Of a DNA stretch of 64,000 bases, positions 56,668 to 64,000 are shown one piece after another. Origin of the DNA: Pedobacter jejuensis (GTDB lineage: Bacteria; Bacteroidota; Bacteroidia; Sphingobacteriales; Sphingobacteriaceae); assembly GCF_003725795.1 (NCBI RefSeq), contig NZ_RBEE01000002.1, positions 248,001 through 312,000 on the forward strand. The letters run 5' to 3'. Positions within the stretch are counted from its first letter, which is position 1. Every line of letters begins with the position of its first letter. The notes beneath the pieces were generated by a model. It saw only the letters and a program-made list of their open reading frames with translations. It was not told the origin of the DNA and did not search any database. The position numbers were made by a program, and so were the translations under genes.

Positions 56668-58890
56668 ATGAAATTTAAGATTATACTATCAGGCTTGTTC
56701 ATCATCCTGTTTTCAAGCAATATCTATTCACAGGCATTCGTTACCGCTTCTAATGATTTAATTGCAAGGGTTTTACCAAAACAAAGCAGTTACTTTTCTA
56801 CGGAAAGCATTTCATCAGAAAATGGAAAGGATGTTTTTGAAATTGAAAGCAAGGGCAACAAAATCGTATTAAGAGGCAGTAGTGGCGTAGCGCTTGCATC
56901 TGCATTTTACTACTATTTAACCGAATATGTGCATTGTCAAATCACTTGGAACGGTACAAATTTAAAAACACCTGAAAAATTACCATTGGTAAAAACTAAG
57001 GTTAGAAAAAATACACCATACGAATACCGCTATTATTTAAATTATTGCACTTTTAATTATAGCATGAGTTGGTGGGATTGGCCAAGATGGGAAAAGGAAA
57101 TTGATTGGATGGCGTTACATGGCATTAATATGCCGCTAGCCATCACAGGTGAAGAATATACCTGGTATCTGCTGTACAAAGAAATGGGCTTTACAGATAA
57201 CGATTTGAAAGACTTCTTTACTGGTCCGGCTTATTTCTCTTGGTTTTGGATGGGCAATATTGACGGTTGGGGTGGTCCGCTCCCATTGAGTTGGATGAAG
57301 AGCCATTTCGAATTGCAAAAGAAAATACTGGCCAGACAACGTTCTTTAGGCATGAAACCTGTTCTTCCGGCTTTTACTGGTCATGTGCCTGCGGCATTTA
57401 AAAAGAAATTTCCAAATGCTAAGCTTAAAGCAACCAATTGGACAAACGGCTTTGCCGATACCTACATTCTTGATTCTGAAGACCCGATGTTTGCTTCAAT
57501 AGGAAAAAAATTCCTTCAAAAACAAACCGAGTTATTAGGTACGGACCATTTGTATTCTGCAGATACTTTTAACGAAAATGAACCGCCATCGGCCGAACCA
57601 GAATTTTTGAGCAAATTAAGTGCGAGAATTTACGGTGGCATGTCGGCCGCCGACCCAAAAGCAATTTGGGTAATGCAGGGATGGCTTTTTTACAGCGATA
57701 GAAAGTTTTGGAAAGAACCACAAACAGAGGCACTTTTGAAAGCAGTACCCAATGATAAAATGATTTTGCTCGACCTTGCAACCGAAATTGAACCTGTTTG
57801 GAAACGTACAGAAGGATTTTATGGCAAACCGTGGATTTGGAATATGCTTCACAATTTTGGTGGAAACACTAATTTATTCGGCAGAATGGATGTTGTTGCC
57901 ACCGCACCATCCGAAGCCTTAAACAATCCACAAAGCGGCAAAATGAAAGGTATTGGCTTAACCATGGAAGGCATTGAGCAAAATCCGGTTTTATACGAAC
58001 TAATGATGGCTAATGTTTGGCAATCGAAACCGATAAATCTGGATACTTGGCTGCCTCAATTTGTGTTGAACCGATACGGAAATAACAATGCAAATGCAGT
58101 AAAAGCATGGGATATTCTTCGAAAAACGGTTTACACCGTGCCTGCTGATAAATACATTAGAGATGGTGCTGAATCGATAATACAGGCTCGCCCAACGTTA
58201 GATTCGCTGAGCCGTTGGGCAAAAACAACTTTAAATTATAATGAATACGACCTTTTACCTGCTTGGGACGAATTGCTTAAAGCTGCTCCCTATTGTAAAA
58301 ACAGCGAGGGTTATCAATATGATGTTGTTGATAGAACCAGACAAGTAATGGCAAATTTTGCCTTGCCCATTCAGCGAAAAATTGTGTTGGCTTATCAAAA
58401 AAAGGATTTGATTACGTTTAAAAAAGAGTGTGATAATTTTATCCAACTTATTAATGATATGGATAAATTGCTCGCAACCAGAAAAGACTTTATGTTAGGT
58501 CCGTGGGTTGCCGATGCAAGAGCCTGGGGTACAAATACTGAAGAAAAAGCACGATACGAAATGAATGCGAAAGATTTGGTAACGCTTTGGGGCGATGCTA
58601 AAAGTCCGCTGAATGAATATACATGCAGGCAATGGAGTGGATTAATGACAGACTTTTACAAACCCAGATGGCAGCTTTTCTTTTCTCGTATGGAAGATGA
58701 CTTAATCAATAAAAAAGGATTAAATATTGAGAAATTTAATGATGATATCAGCGCTTGGGAATGGAAATGGGTAAATCAAAGAAAAGATTATCCAACAAAA
58801 ACAGTTGGCAATCCTGTTGATATTGCAAAGCAAATGCATCAAAAATATCGTGGCTTAATTGAAAAATACGCTGCGATAACCAAAAATTAA
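56668..58890 (+). CDS. GH89 alpha-N-acetylglucosaminidase
   Basis: This exported retaining glycosidase hydrolyses terminal alpha-linked GlcNAc. It has 740 residues with a signal peptide ending NIYSQ. It has the NAGLU architecture: a small alpha/beta N-terminal domain (about 22-110), a TIM barrel (about 115-450, YLNYCTFNYSMSWWDWPRWE, then ALHGINMPLAITGEE) and an all-helical C-terminal domain. Predicted catalytic residues are E303 in DTFNENEPP and E434 in LTMEGIEQNP, 131 residues apart, as in human NAGLU (130). It overlaps functionally with the acyltransferase gene just 1 base upstream. Known GH89 substrates include GlcNAc-alpha-1,4-GlcA ends of heparan and GlcNAc-alpha-1,4-Gal of mucin; neither sulfatases nor heparinases accompany it here, so another alpha-GlcNAc glycan is likely. 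Confidence 0.95.
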   Translation: MKFKIILSGLFIILFSSNIYSQAFVTASNDLIARVLPKQSSYFSTESISSENGKDVFEIESKGNKIVLRGSSGVALASAFYYYLTEYVHCQITWNGTNLKTPEKLPLVKTKVRKNTPYEYRYYLNYCTFNYSMSWWDWPRWEKEIDWMALHGINMPLAITGEEYTWYLLYKEMGFTDNDLKDFFTGPAYFSWFWMGNIDGWGGPLPLSWMKSHFELQKKILARQRSLGMKPVLPAFTGHVPAAFKKKFPNAKLKATNWTNGFADTYILDSEDPMFASIGKKFLQKQTELLGTDHLYSADTFNENEPPSAEPEFLSKLSARIYGGMSAADPKAIWVMQGWLFYSDRKFWKEPQTEALLKAVPNDKMILLDLATEIEPVWKRTEGFYGKPWIWNMLHNFGGNTNLFGRMDVVATAPSEALNNPQSGKMKGIGLTMEGIEQNPVLYELMMANVWQSKPINLDTWLPQFVLNRYGNNNANAVKAWDILRKTVYTVPADKYIRDGAESIIQARPTLDSLSRWAKTTLNYNEYDLLPAWDELLKAAPYCKNSEGYQYDVVDRTRQVMANFALPIQRKIVLAYQKKDLITFKKECDNFIQLINDMDKLLATRKDFMLGPWVADARAWGTNTEEKARYEMNAKDLVTLWGDAKSPLNEYTCRQWSGLMTDFYKPRWQLFFSRMEDDLINKKGLNIEKFNDDISAWEWKWVNQRKDYPTKTVGNPVDIAKQMHQKYRGLIEKYAAITKN

Positions 58891-58899
58891 GAAAGAATT

Positions 58900-60417
58900 A
58901 TGAAAAACCTTATTTATATAATTACCCTATTTGCATCTATTTCCAATGCATTGGCGCAAAATAAAACCTTCAATATTATTGATTTTGGTGCAAAGCCGGG
59001 ATTAAATTTCATCAATACCAAGAATATTCAAAATGCGATAGATGCTGCATCAAAAAATGGCGGCAAAGTATTTATCCCGGATGGGCAATTTGTTACCGGA
59101 CCGATAGAAATAAAATCTGGAGTGGAGCTGTATTTAGCAACTAATGCAGAATTGCTCGGAAGCGTTAACCGATTAGATTATGGTAAGAAGAATGCAGAGG
59201 CGTTAATTTATGCGAAGAAACAGCATTCAATTGCTATAAGTGGCAAAGGAATTATTAATGGAAGAGGTCGCGAAGTAGTTAAAAACCTACTTACCTTATT
59301 ACACCAAGGCGTTTTAGAAGATGAAACCTGGAAAGTAAAAAGACCTTCAGAAAGCAACCGACCTAGGTTAATTGCTTTTACCGACTGCGAGGATGTTTCC
59401 GTAAGAAGTGTGAAATTAAAAAATAGTGCAGGTTGGGTTCAGGACTTTGTGAGGTGTAATAATGTTAACATAGACAGCATAACGGTAGAAAGTACGGAAT
59501 ATTGGAATAATGACGGAATTGATATTGTAAACAGTAAAAACGTTCGTATAACGAATTGCAATGTTGATGCAGCAGATGATGGAATTTGCTTAAAATCTGA
59601 AGGCATGCTTGGTATTTGTGAGAATGTCTATGTAGAAAATTGCATCATCCGATCGAGCGCTAGTGGATTTAAATTAGGAACAGGTTCTTACGGAGGTTTT
59701 CGAAATATTAAAGTTAGAAACATCACCGTTTACAACACTTACCGTTCGGCCATTGCACTAGAAGCTGTTGATGGCGGTTTTATTGAAGACGTTGATATTG
59801 AAGGCGTTGTAGCCAAATACACAGGTAATGCAATTTTCATCCGCTTAGGGCATAGAAATAAAACCGATAAATTTAGTACGATAAAAAACATTCGGATTGC
59901 CAATGTTAAAGCAGATATTCCAAACACAAAGCCTGATGCAGGCTACCCAATTGAAGGACCACTACCAAAAGTTCCACCTCATAATTTACTTCCAGCATCA
60001 ATTGTTGGCATCCCAGGGCATTTCATAGAAAACGTATTGCTCCAAAATATCGAAATTACGTATGGCGGCGGTACTTCAGAAAAAACAGCAAACATTCCAA
60101 TTAATGAGTTGGATAAAGTGGCTGAAAATGAAGCCGGATATCCAGAATTTAGCATGTTTGGAGAATTACCTGCATGGGGATTTTATGTTCGCCACGCAAA
60201 AGGTATCACCTTTAAAAATGTAAAATTAAATTATATTGAGAGCGATTTTAGGCCGGCTGTAATATTTGATGATGTAAATGGAATTGACGTGGATGGACTA
60301 AAAATCGATAAATCTGAACATCCCAATGTAATGGTATTAAAAAATACTGGCGGTGTTTCCATTAAAAACACGAAATTCCCTTCAAATAAAAAAGAATCGA
60401 TAAAGGAACTTCCTTAA
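58900..60417 (+). CDS. Divergent GH28-family enzyme (second copy)
   Basis: This exported beta-helix protein has 505 residues and a signal peptide ending ALAQ. The start FNIIDFGAKPGLNFINTKNI is pectate-lyase-3-like. Of the GH28 active-site set it keeps the aspartates D205 (NNDGID) and D226/D227 (AADDGICLK). The usual DDC is DDG, the GHG histidine loop is replaced by ASGFKLGTGSYGG, and the RIK region reads YRSAIALEAVDGG. Retained carboxylates suggest an active inverting hydrolase, while the altered +1 loops suggest a substrate other than homogalacturonan. It lies between GH89 (9 bases) and GH92 (44 bases). A glucuronide or galacturonide in the same glycan is a reasonable target; that is inference. 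It is clearly not a recent duplicate of the GH28 at 44028. Confidence 0.82.
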   Translation: MKNLIYIITLFASISNALAQNKTFNIIDFGAKPGLNFINTKNIQNAIDAASKNGGKVFIPDGQFVTGPIEIKSGVELYLATNAELLGSVNRLDYGKKNAEALIYAKKQHSIAISGKGIINGRGREVVKNLLTLLHQGVLEDETWKVKRPSESNRPRLIAFTDCEDVSVRSVKLKNSAGWVQDFVRCNNVNIDSITVESTEYWNNDGIDIVNSKNVRITNCNVDAADDGICLKSEGMLGICENVYVENCIIRSSASGFKLGTGSYGGFRNIKVRNITVYNTYRSAIALEAVDGGFIEDVDIEGVVAKYTGNAIFIRLGHRNKTDKFSTIKNIRIANVKADIPNTKPDAGYPIEGPLPKVPPHNLLPASIVGIPGHFIENVLLQNIEITYGGGTSEKTANIPINELDKVAENEAGYPEFSMFGELPAWGFYVRHAKGITFKNVKLNYIESDFRPAVIFDDVNGIDVDGLKIDKSEHPNVMVLKNTGGVSIKNTKFPSNKKESIKELP

Positions 60418-60461
60418 ACAAAATTAGTGTGCTGAAAATCAATAAAATTTATCAAATTAAA

Positions 60462-62744
60462 ATGAATGTAATAGCTAGAAAATATAAGGCAAAATCGGTT
60501 GGTATTAAGATCATTGGCATAATTTTGCTTACCTGTTTACAATCTGTTTCAGTTTTCGCTCAGCAATCAGCTTTAATAAAATATGTTCAGCCATTTTCTG
60601 GCACATCAGCCAGTACGACAATGGCCAGCCAGCACATCGAAGATAAAACGGAACGCTTGGCCAACACCATCCCGGCTGTGGCACCACCTTTTAGCATGAC
60701 ACAATGGACGCCCCAAACCCAACTAACAGAAACAAAATGTTTAGCGCCTTACTATTACAGTAATAAAAAAATATATGGCTTTAGGGCAAGCCATTGGATA
60801 AGTGGCTCTTGTACACAAGATTATGGTAGCTTCACCATTATGCCAATTTCAGGCAAACTGAAAACCAACACAACAGATTATGCCGAGAATTACAATCACG
60901 ACAACGAAGTTTCTACACCATCGTATTATAAACTAAACTTAAACCGCTATAAATTACAGGTAGAATTAACTGCGTCGCTTAGGTGTGGTGTGATGAGGGT
61001 TACTGCCATAAAAACAGATAGTGTTTATGTTTTGATTAGTCCCAACAGCGATAAAGATAAAGGATACATCCATATTGATGAAGCGAAAGGTGAAATCTCG
61101 GGCTACAATCCTGTTCATAGGATTTATCAAGGTTGGGGAGAGGCCGCAGGTTTTAGCGGTTATTTCTTTATAAAAATTAAAAAAGCAATTAAAACAAGTG
61201 GCGTTTACAGTGATGGAAATACTGCTAAAAACCACACCATCAGCAACAAGAAAAACCTTGGTGCTTATGCAGGCTTCATGATGGAAAAAGGCGAGCAATT
61301 GATTATATATTCTGGCACTTCTTTTACCAGCATTGATGCCGCAAAACGTAACCTCGAAAGTGAAATAAAAAATGAAACTTTCGATTCAGTGTTGAGTAAA
61401 ACAAATGCAACCTGGGAAAAATCATTATCGCAAATAAAAATTACCGACCCGAATGAGAAGAAGAAAAAGATTTTCTATACTGCGCTTTATCATGCACAAC
61501 AACACCCAAGGTTATTTAACGATGTAGATGGCACCTATCCACAATACGCCGGAAATTATCAAACACAGAAAATAAGCAAAGGCAACTACTATGATGATTT
61601 CTCGATGTGGGATATTTATCGTGCACAACTTCCACTGGTAGAATTATTACAACCCGAACTGGCAAATTCTTTTGCAAATTCGCTGGTTTTAAAAGGTAAA
61701 CAAGGCGGTTGGTTTCCGATTTTTCCATGTTGGAACAGTTATACAGCCGCAATGATCGGCGACCATGCAACGGCTTTTCTTGCATCTGCTTATAATAAGG
61801 GAATTAGAGATTATGATGTAAAAGAAGCCTACCGATTGATGAGGCAAAATGCATTTGAGATGCCCGATTCGGTTGATTATTTGAATGGAAAAGGTCGCCG
61901 AGGAATAAATAGTTATTTGAAATATGGCTATATACCAATGGAAGATAGCATTCCAAACGCATTTCATAAAAAAGAGCAGGTAAGTAGAACGTTAGAATAT
62001 GCTTATGATGACTACGCACTAGCCACTATTGCAAAGGATTTAGGAAAAACTGAAGATTTCAAAAAATTATCACAAAGGGCTTTAAATTACAAGAATGTTT
62101 TCGACCCTAAGGTGGGAATGGTTAGAGGTAGATTTGAAAATGGAAACTGGTACAGCCCTTTTTACCCAGATCATCGTGAGCCTTATATAACAGAAGGAAC
62201 ACCAAGGCAATATACTTTTTACGTGCCACATGATGTGCCCGGATTAATTAAATTAATGGGTGGAAGTAAAAACCTTGAAAACGAATTAGACTCTTTATTT
62301 ATCAAGAAAGAATACTGGCATGGCAATGAACCTGGTCATCAAATTCCTTTTCTTTATAATTTCACAACTTCTCCATGGAAAACACAATTGCAAGTAAACC
62401 GCATTTTAAACGAAGAATATGATGAAGGCGCAGGTGGTTTAAGTGGAAATGATGACGCCGGCCAAATGTCGGCATGGTATGTATTTGCAGCATTAGGCTT
62501 CTATCCTGTCGATCCGGTTTCTGGGAATTACCAATTAACAAGTCCGTCTTTTCAGCAAACTCAAATATCGTTTAGTAACGGAAAGAAACTAAATATAAAA
62601 ACTTCGAAAAGTTCCAAAAACGCAATTTACATTTCAAAAATATTATTAAACGGAAAAAGTTATGGTGCAAATTACATCAAACATGATGATTTAATAAAAG
62701 GTGGCGATGTAGTTTTCTATTTAATAGATAAGCCAAAAAAATAG
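60462..62744 (+). CDS. GH92 calcium-dependent alpha-mannosidase
   Basis: This exported inverting exo-alpha-mannosidase has 760 residues from the ATG at 60462. A GTG at 60429 extends the frame by 11 residues. The N-terminal segment is basic then hydrophobic and ends VSVFAQ, a signal peptide. The N-terminal beta-sandwich is about 35-270. The (alpha/alpha)6 domain carries ASHWISGSCTQDYGSFTIMP early, acid E623 in WHGNEPGHQIPF and base-region aspartates D664/D665 in SGNDDAGQMSAWYVFAALGF. GH92 enzymes cut alpha-1,2, -1,3, -1,4 or -1,6 mannosides. It ends PUL 3, 44 bases after GH28, with no obvious terminator after it. It would remove alpha-mannose from N-glycans, fungal mannan or inositol-phosphoglycans; the linkage cannot be told. 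Confidence 0.94.
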   Translation: MNVIARKYKAKSVGIKIIGIILLTCLQSVSVFAQQSALIKYVQPFSGTSASTTMASQHIEDKTERLANTIPAVAPPFSMTQWTPQTQLTETKCLAPYYYSNKKIYGFRASHWISGSCTQDYGSFTIMPISGKLKTNTTDYAENYNHDNEVSTPSYYKLNLNRYKLQVELTASLRCGVMRVTAIKTDSVYVLISPNSDKDKGYIHIDEAKGEISGYNPVHRIYQGWGEAAGFSGYFFIKIKKAIKTSGVYSDGNTAKNHTISNKKNLGAYAGFMMEKGEQLIIYSGTSFTSIDAAKRNLESEIKNETFDSVLSKTNATWEKSLSQIKITDPNEKKKKIFYTALYHAQQHPRLFNDVDGTYPQYAGNYQTQKISKGNYYDDFSMWDIYRAQLPLVELLQPELANSFANSLVLKGKQGGWFPIFPCWNSYTAAMIGDHATAFLASAYNKGIRDYDVKEAYRLMRQNAFEMPDSVDYLNGKGRRGINSYLKYGYIPMEDSIPNAFHKKEQVSRTLEYAYDDYALATIAKDLGKTEDFKKLSQRALNYKNVFDPKVGMVRGRFENGNWYSPFYPDHREPYITEGTPRQYTFYVPHDVPGLIKLMGGSKNLENELDSLFIKKEYWHGNEPGHQIPFLYNFTTSPWKTQLQVNRILNEEYDEGAGGLSGNDDAGQMSAWYVFAALGFYPVDPVSGNYQLTSPSFQQTQISFSNGKKLNIKTSKSSKNAIYISKILLNGKSYGANYIKHDDLIKGGDVVFYLIDKPKK

Positions 62745-62833
62745 CTTAAAAACGAGATTAAGTGATAATATCTGTTAAGTAATTGTGATTAAATAAGAAG
62801 TTGCAACAGCATTAAATGGTTAGATTAGATTAA

Positions 62834-63031
62834 TTATTTAGTTTCTTTCTGCTTGACAACCAACACAATACCTTTTCCATCAAACAATTGAAAATAATAT
62901 TCGACCGATGTTTCAGTTTTATAAACATTTATTTGCTCAATAATACCTTTTGAGCCACTTTTGTGCTCAATAAAATCACCAATTTGAAGTGAATTTAATT
63001 TAATTGTCGTTACATCATTATTAAGTACCAT
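62834..63031 (-). CDS. Small hypothetical protein
   Basis: It has 65 residues and starts MVLNNDVTTIKLNSLQ. The protein is rich in beta-type sequence (IGDFIEHKSGSKGIIEQINV), with the pattern of a small SH3-like or KOW-like barrel, and ends in a Lys/Glu tail. No signal peptide or membrane segment is seen. I do not recognise a family. It is transcribed alone, convergent with GH92 and divergent from the response regulator, with 131 bases to the latter. Codon use looks like that of its neighbours, so it may be a real housekeeping-type small protein, but function is unknown. Confidence 0.6.
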   Translation of the reverse strand: MVLNNDVTTIKLNSLQIGDFIEHKSGSKGIIEQINVYKTETSVEYYFQLFDGKGIVLVVKQKETK

Positions 63032-63162
63032 AGCATGAAAGCTTAAATAGAGGAATGATTATAATAAAACGAGTATATATACGGATTTTGAGCGAAAACA
63101 GATTTTAAATACTTAATTTTAAGTATTTTACAACAAATCTTCATCTTAATTGTTAAAGAATC

Positions 63163-63543
63163 ATGAACAAAAAAATACTGGTCATTGATGATGACATTCT
63201 TACCTTAGAAGTTATAAATTCAATGTTAGATAATGAAGGCTATAACGTTAAAAGCGTTCATTTAACTGAAATGATATTCCCATCGATAGCAGAATTTAAT
63301 CCCGATTTAATTATTATGGATATTAAACTGAACAAAGCTGATGGAAGAATTCTGTGCAATCAAATTAAAGAATCAGAAAATACTAAACACATTCCGATAA
63401 TCTTATTAACTGGCTTAGAATACGACGTAATTGGAGAAATTATCTGTAATGCCGATGCAATAATGGGCAAACCGTATAAGTTAGATAATATGCTTTTAAC
63501 AATTAAAAACCTATTAGATTCTAAAATTGAATCTTTTAGCTAA
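63163..63543 (+). CDS. Single-domain response regulator
   Basis: It has 126 residues, a receiver domain only. It has the acidic cluster in LVIDDDILTLEV, phosphoacceptor D53 in LIIMDIKLNKADGR, switch Thr in ILLTGLE and Lys in IMGKPYKL. No DNA-binding or other output domain follows. It is about the same size as the regulator at 36440 and similar in form. No histidine kinase is adjacent, so it is an orphan in this window. It converges with the sugar isomerase-like gene, stop codons 18 bases apart. Confidence 0.9.
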   Translation: MNKKILVIDDDILTLEVINSMLDNEGYNVKSVHLTEMIFPSIAEFNPDLIIMDIKLNKADGRILCNQIKESENTKHIPIILLTGLEYDVIGEIICNADAIMGKPYKLDNMLLTIKNLLDSKIESFS

Positions 63544-63561
63544 TATTTGAATGTTACTGAT

Positions 63562-64000
63562 TTAATATACCTCATCAATTTGTTTGGTGAGGTAATTAAA
63601 AGCTTTAGGAATTTCTACTTCTGCATTACCAATATTTCCTTCTATAAAAATATAACCGCTATAATTAGCTTTCTTTAATGCGCTCAAATAAGGTTTAAAA
63701 TCATCGCCCATAACACCTGGCAATGTTCTTTTTTCTTTTTCGGCTATTTCGCAAAAAGCCAATAATTTCCCGGCAGCAACAATTTCATTTGGCAATTCGC
63801 CTTCACGCATCATGTGGAAAATATCTGCATTCAATCTGAAATTAGGGTCGTTAACTCGTTTTACAATAGATGCAGCTGATTTTAAGGAAGTAATAAAATT
63901 TGTTTCTGTGGTTTCCAGGTTTTCGAGCACAATGGTAACATTGTATTTTTTTGCTATAGCACCTAGCTTTTTAGCTAAATTGACAAAGCTAGTTTCTGCC
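63562..64000 (-). CDS. Sugar phosphate isomerase/epimerase-like TIM-barrel protein, C-terminal part (cut by window edge)
   Basis: The frame is open from the right edge to the stop codon at 63562, giving the last 146 residues. VTIVLENLETTETNF carries the metal-ligand Glu of the xylose-isomerase-like (AP endonuclease 2) fold. RLNADIFHMMREGE and GYIFIEGNIGNAEVEIPKAF fit the later strands, with a second Glu. It is probably a cytoplasmic sugar isomerase/epimerase or inosose-dehydratase-type enzyme. The substrate cannot be read, since the N-terminal half is outside the window. An internal GTG at 63930 is within a conserved strand and is not a real start. Confidence 0.8.
   Translation of the reverse strand, partial: AETSFVNLAKKLGAIAKKYNVTIVLENLETTETNFITSLKSAASIVKRVNDPNFRLNADIFHMMREGELPNEIVAAGKLLAFCEIAEKEKRTLPGVMGDDFKPYLSALKKANYSGYIFIEGNIGNAEVEIPKAFNYLTKQIDEVY

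Noticed and set aside
55440..58890. Heparan sulfate as the target of PUL 3
   Set aside because: The HGSNAT/NAGLU pair recalls heparan breakdown, but there is no sulfatase, no PL12/PL13/PL21 lyase and no GH88. Inositol oxygenase and alpha-mannosidase would be unexplained.
63562..63930. The right-edge sugar isomerase taken as a complete 122-residue protein starting at 63930
   Set aside because: The codon at 63930 is GTG within the conserved strand IVLENLE, and the frame stays open to the window edge. It is the 3' part of a larger gene.
1..64000. Insertion sequences, integrases, tRNA or rRNA genes
   Set aside because: None could be recognised in any frame or by motif. The only mobile-like sequences are the two non-coding MITE-like elements and the repeat array.

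Overview
The window looks like a chromosomal stretch of a plant- or soil-associated member of the Bacteroidota, most likely Sphingobacteriaceae (Pedobacter-like). The evidence is AT-rich DNA, three SusC/SusD pairs, hybrid two-component regulation, absence of obvious Shine-Dalgarno sequences, and Bacteroidota-type dispersed palindromic repeats. This genus-level placement is inference. I saw no rRNA, tRNA, CRISPR array, transposase or phage gene. One incomplete gene is cut at each edge.

Layout. (1) 1-8.5 kb, minus strand: PUL 1, with susC, susD, a GH78 alpha-L-rhamnosidase and a truncated fucose/arabinose-isomerase-like gene, plus a divergent AraC-type regulator (8.7-9.6 kb). (2) 9.6-36.2 kb, minus strand: PUL 2. 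An HTCS hybrid sensor lies upstream of a GH31 alpha-xylosidase-like enzyme, susC, susD, an SGBP-B-like surface binding lipoprotein, two tandem clan GH-A paralogues, three GH2 enzymes and an aldo/keto reductase. This resembles part of a xyloglucan system without any endo-glucanase. (3) 36.4-40.4 kb: a single-domain response regulator, a GAF-PAS histidine kinase split by a frameshift at a dnaX-like slippery run, and an FeS (6-4)-type photolyase. (4) 40.4-41.7 kb: a non-coding array of nested palindromic repeats. (5) 41.7-48.3 kb, minus strand: LacI regulator, SSS symporter, GH28, mannonate dehydratase, LacI regulator. (6) 48.8-62.7 kb, plus strand: PUL 3, with inositol oxygenase, susC, susD, purple-acid-type phosphatase, HGSNAT/NagX-like membrane N-acetyltransferase, GH89 alpha-N-acetylglucosaminidase, a divergent GH28 and GH92 alpha-mannosidase. 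(7) 62.8-64 kb: a small unknown protein, a response regulator and a truncated sugar isomerase/epimerase.

How the parts may work together. Blocks 5 and 6 share a LacI-type operator-like sequence and form a plausible metabolic chain. Inositol oxygenase makes D-glucuronate, and mannonate dehydratase is a later step of glucuronate catabolism. In PUL 3 an alpha-glucosamine N-acetyltransferase sits next to an alpha-GlcNAc-ase, an alpha-mannosidase, a phosphatase and inositol oxygenase. That combination would dismantle a mannose / alpha-glucosamine / inositol-phosphate glycan, either a GPI-anchor glycan or a plant GIPC sphingolipid headgroup. I infer this is an inositol-phosphoglycan utilization locus; it is the most interesting candidate system in the window.

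In all three PULs a hairpin-forming element lies just after the susC/susD(/SGBP) module and before the enzyme genes. Two are copies of one MITE-like repeat and the third is a strong intrinsic terminator. This suggests graded expression of surface module versus enzymes.
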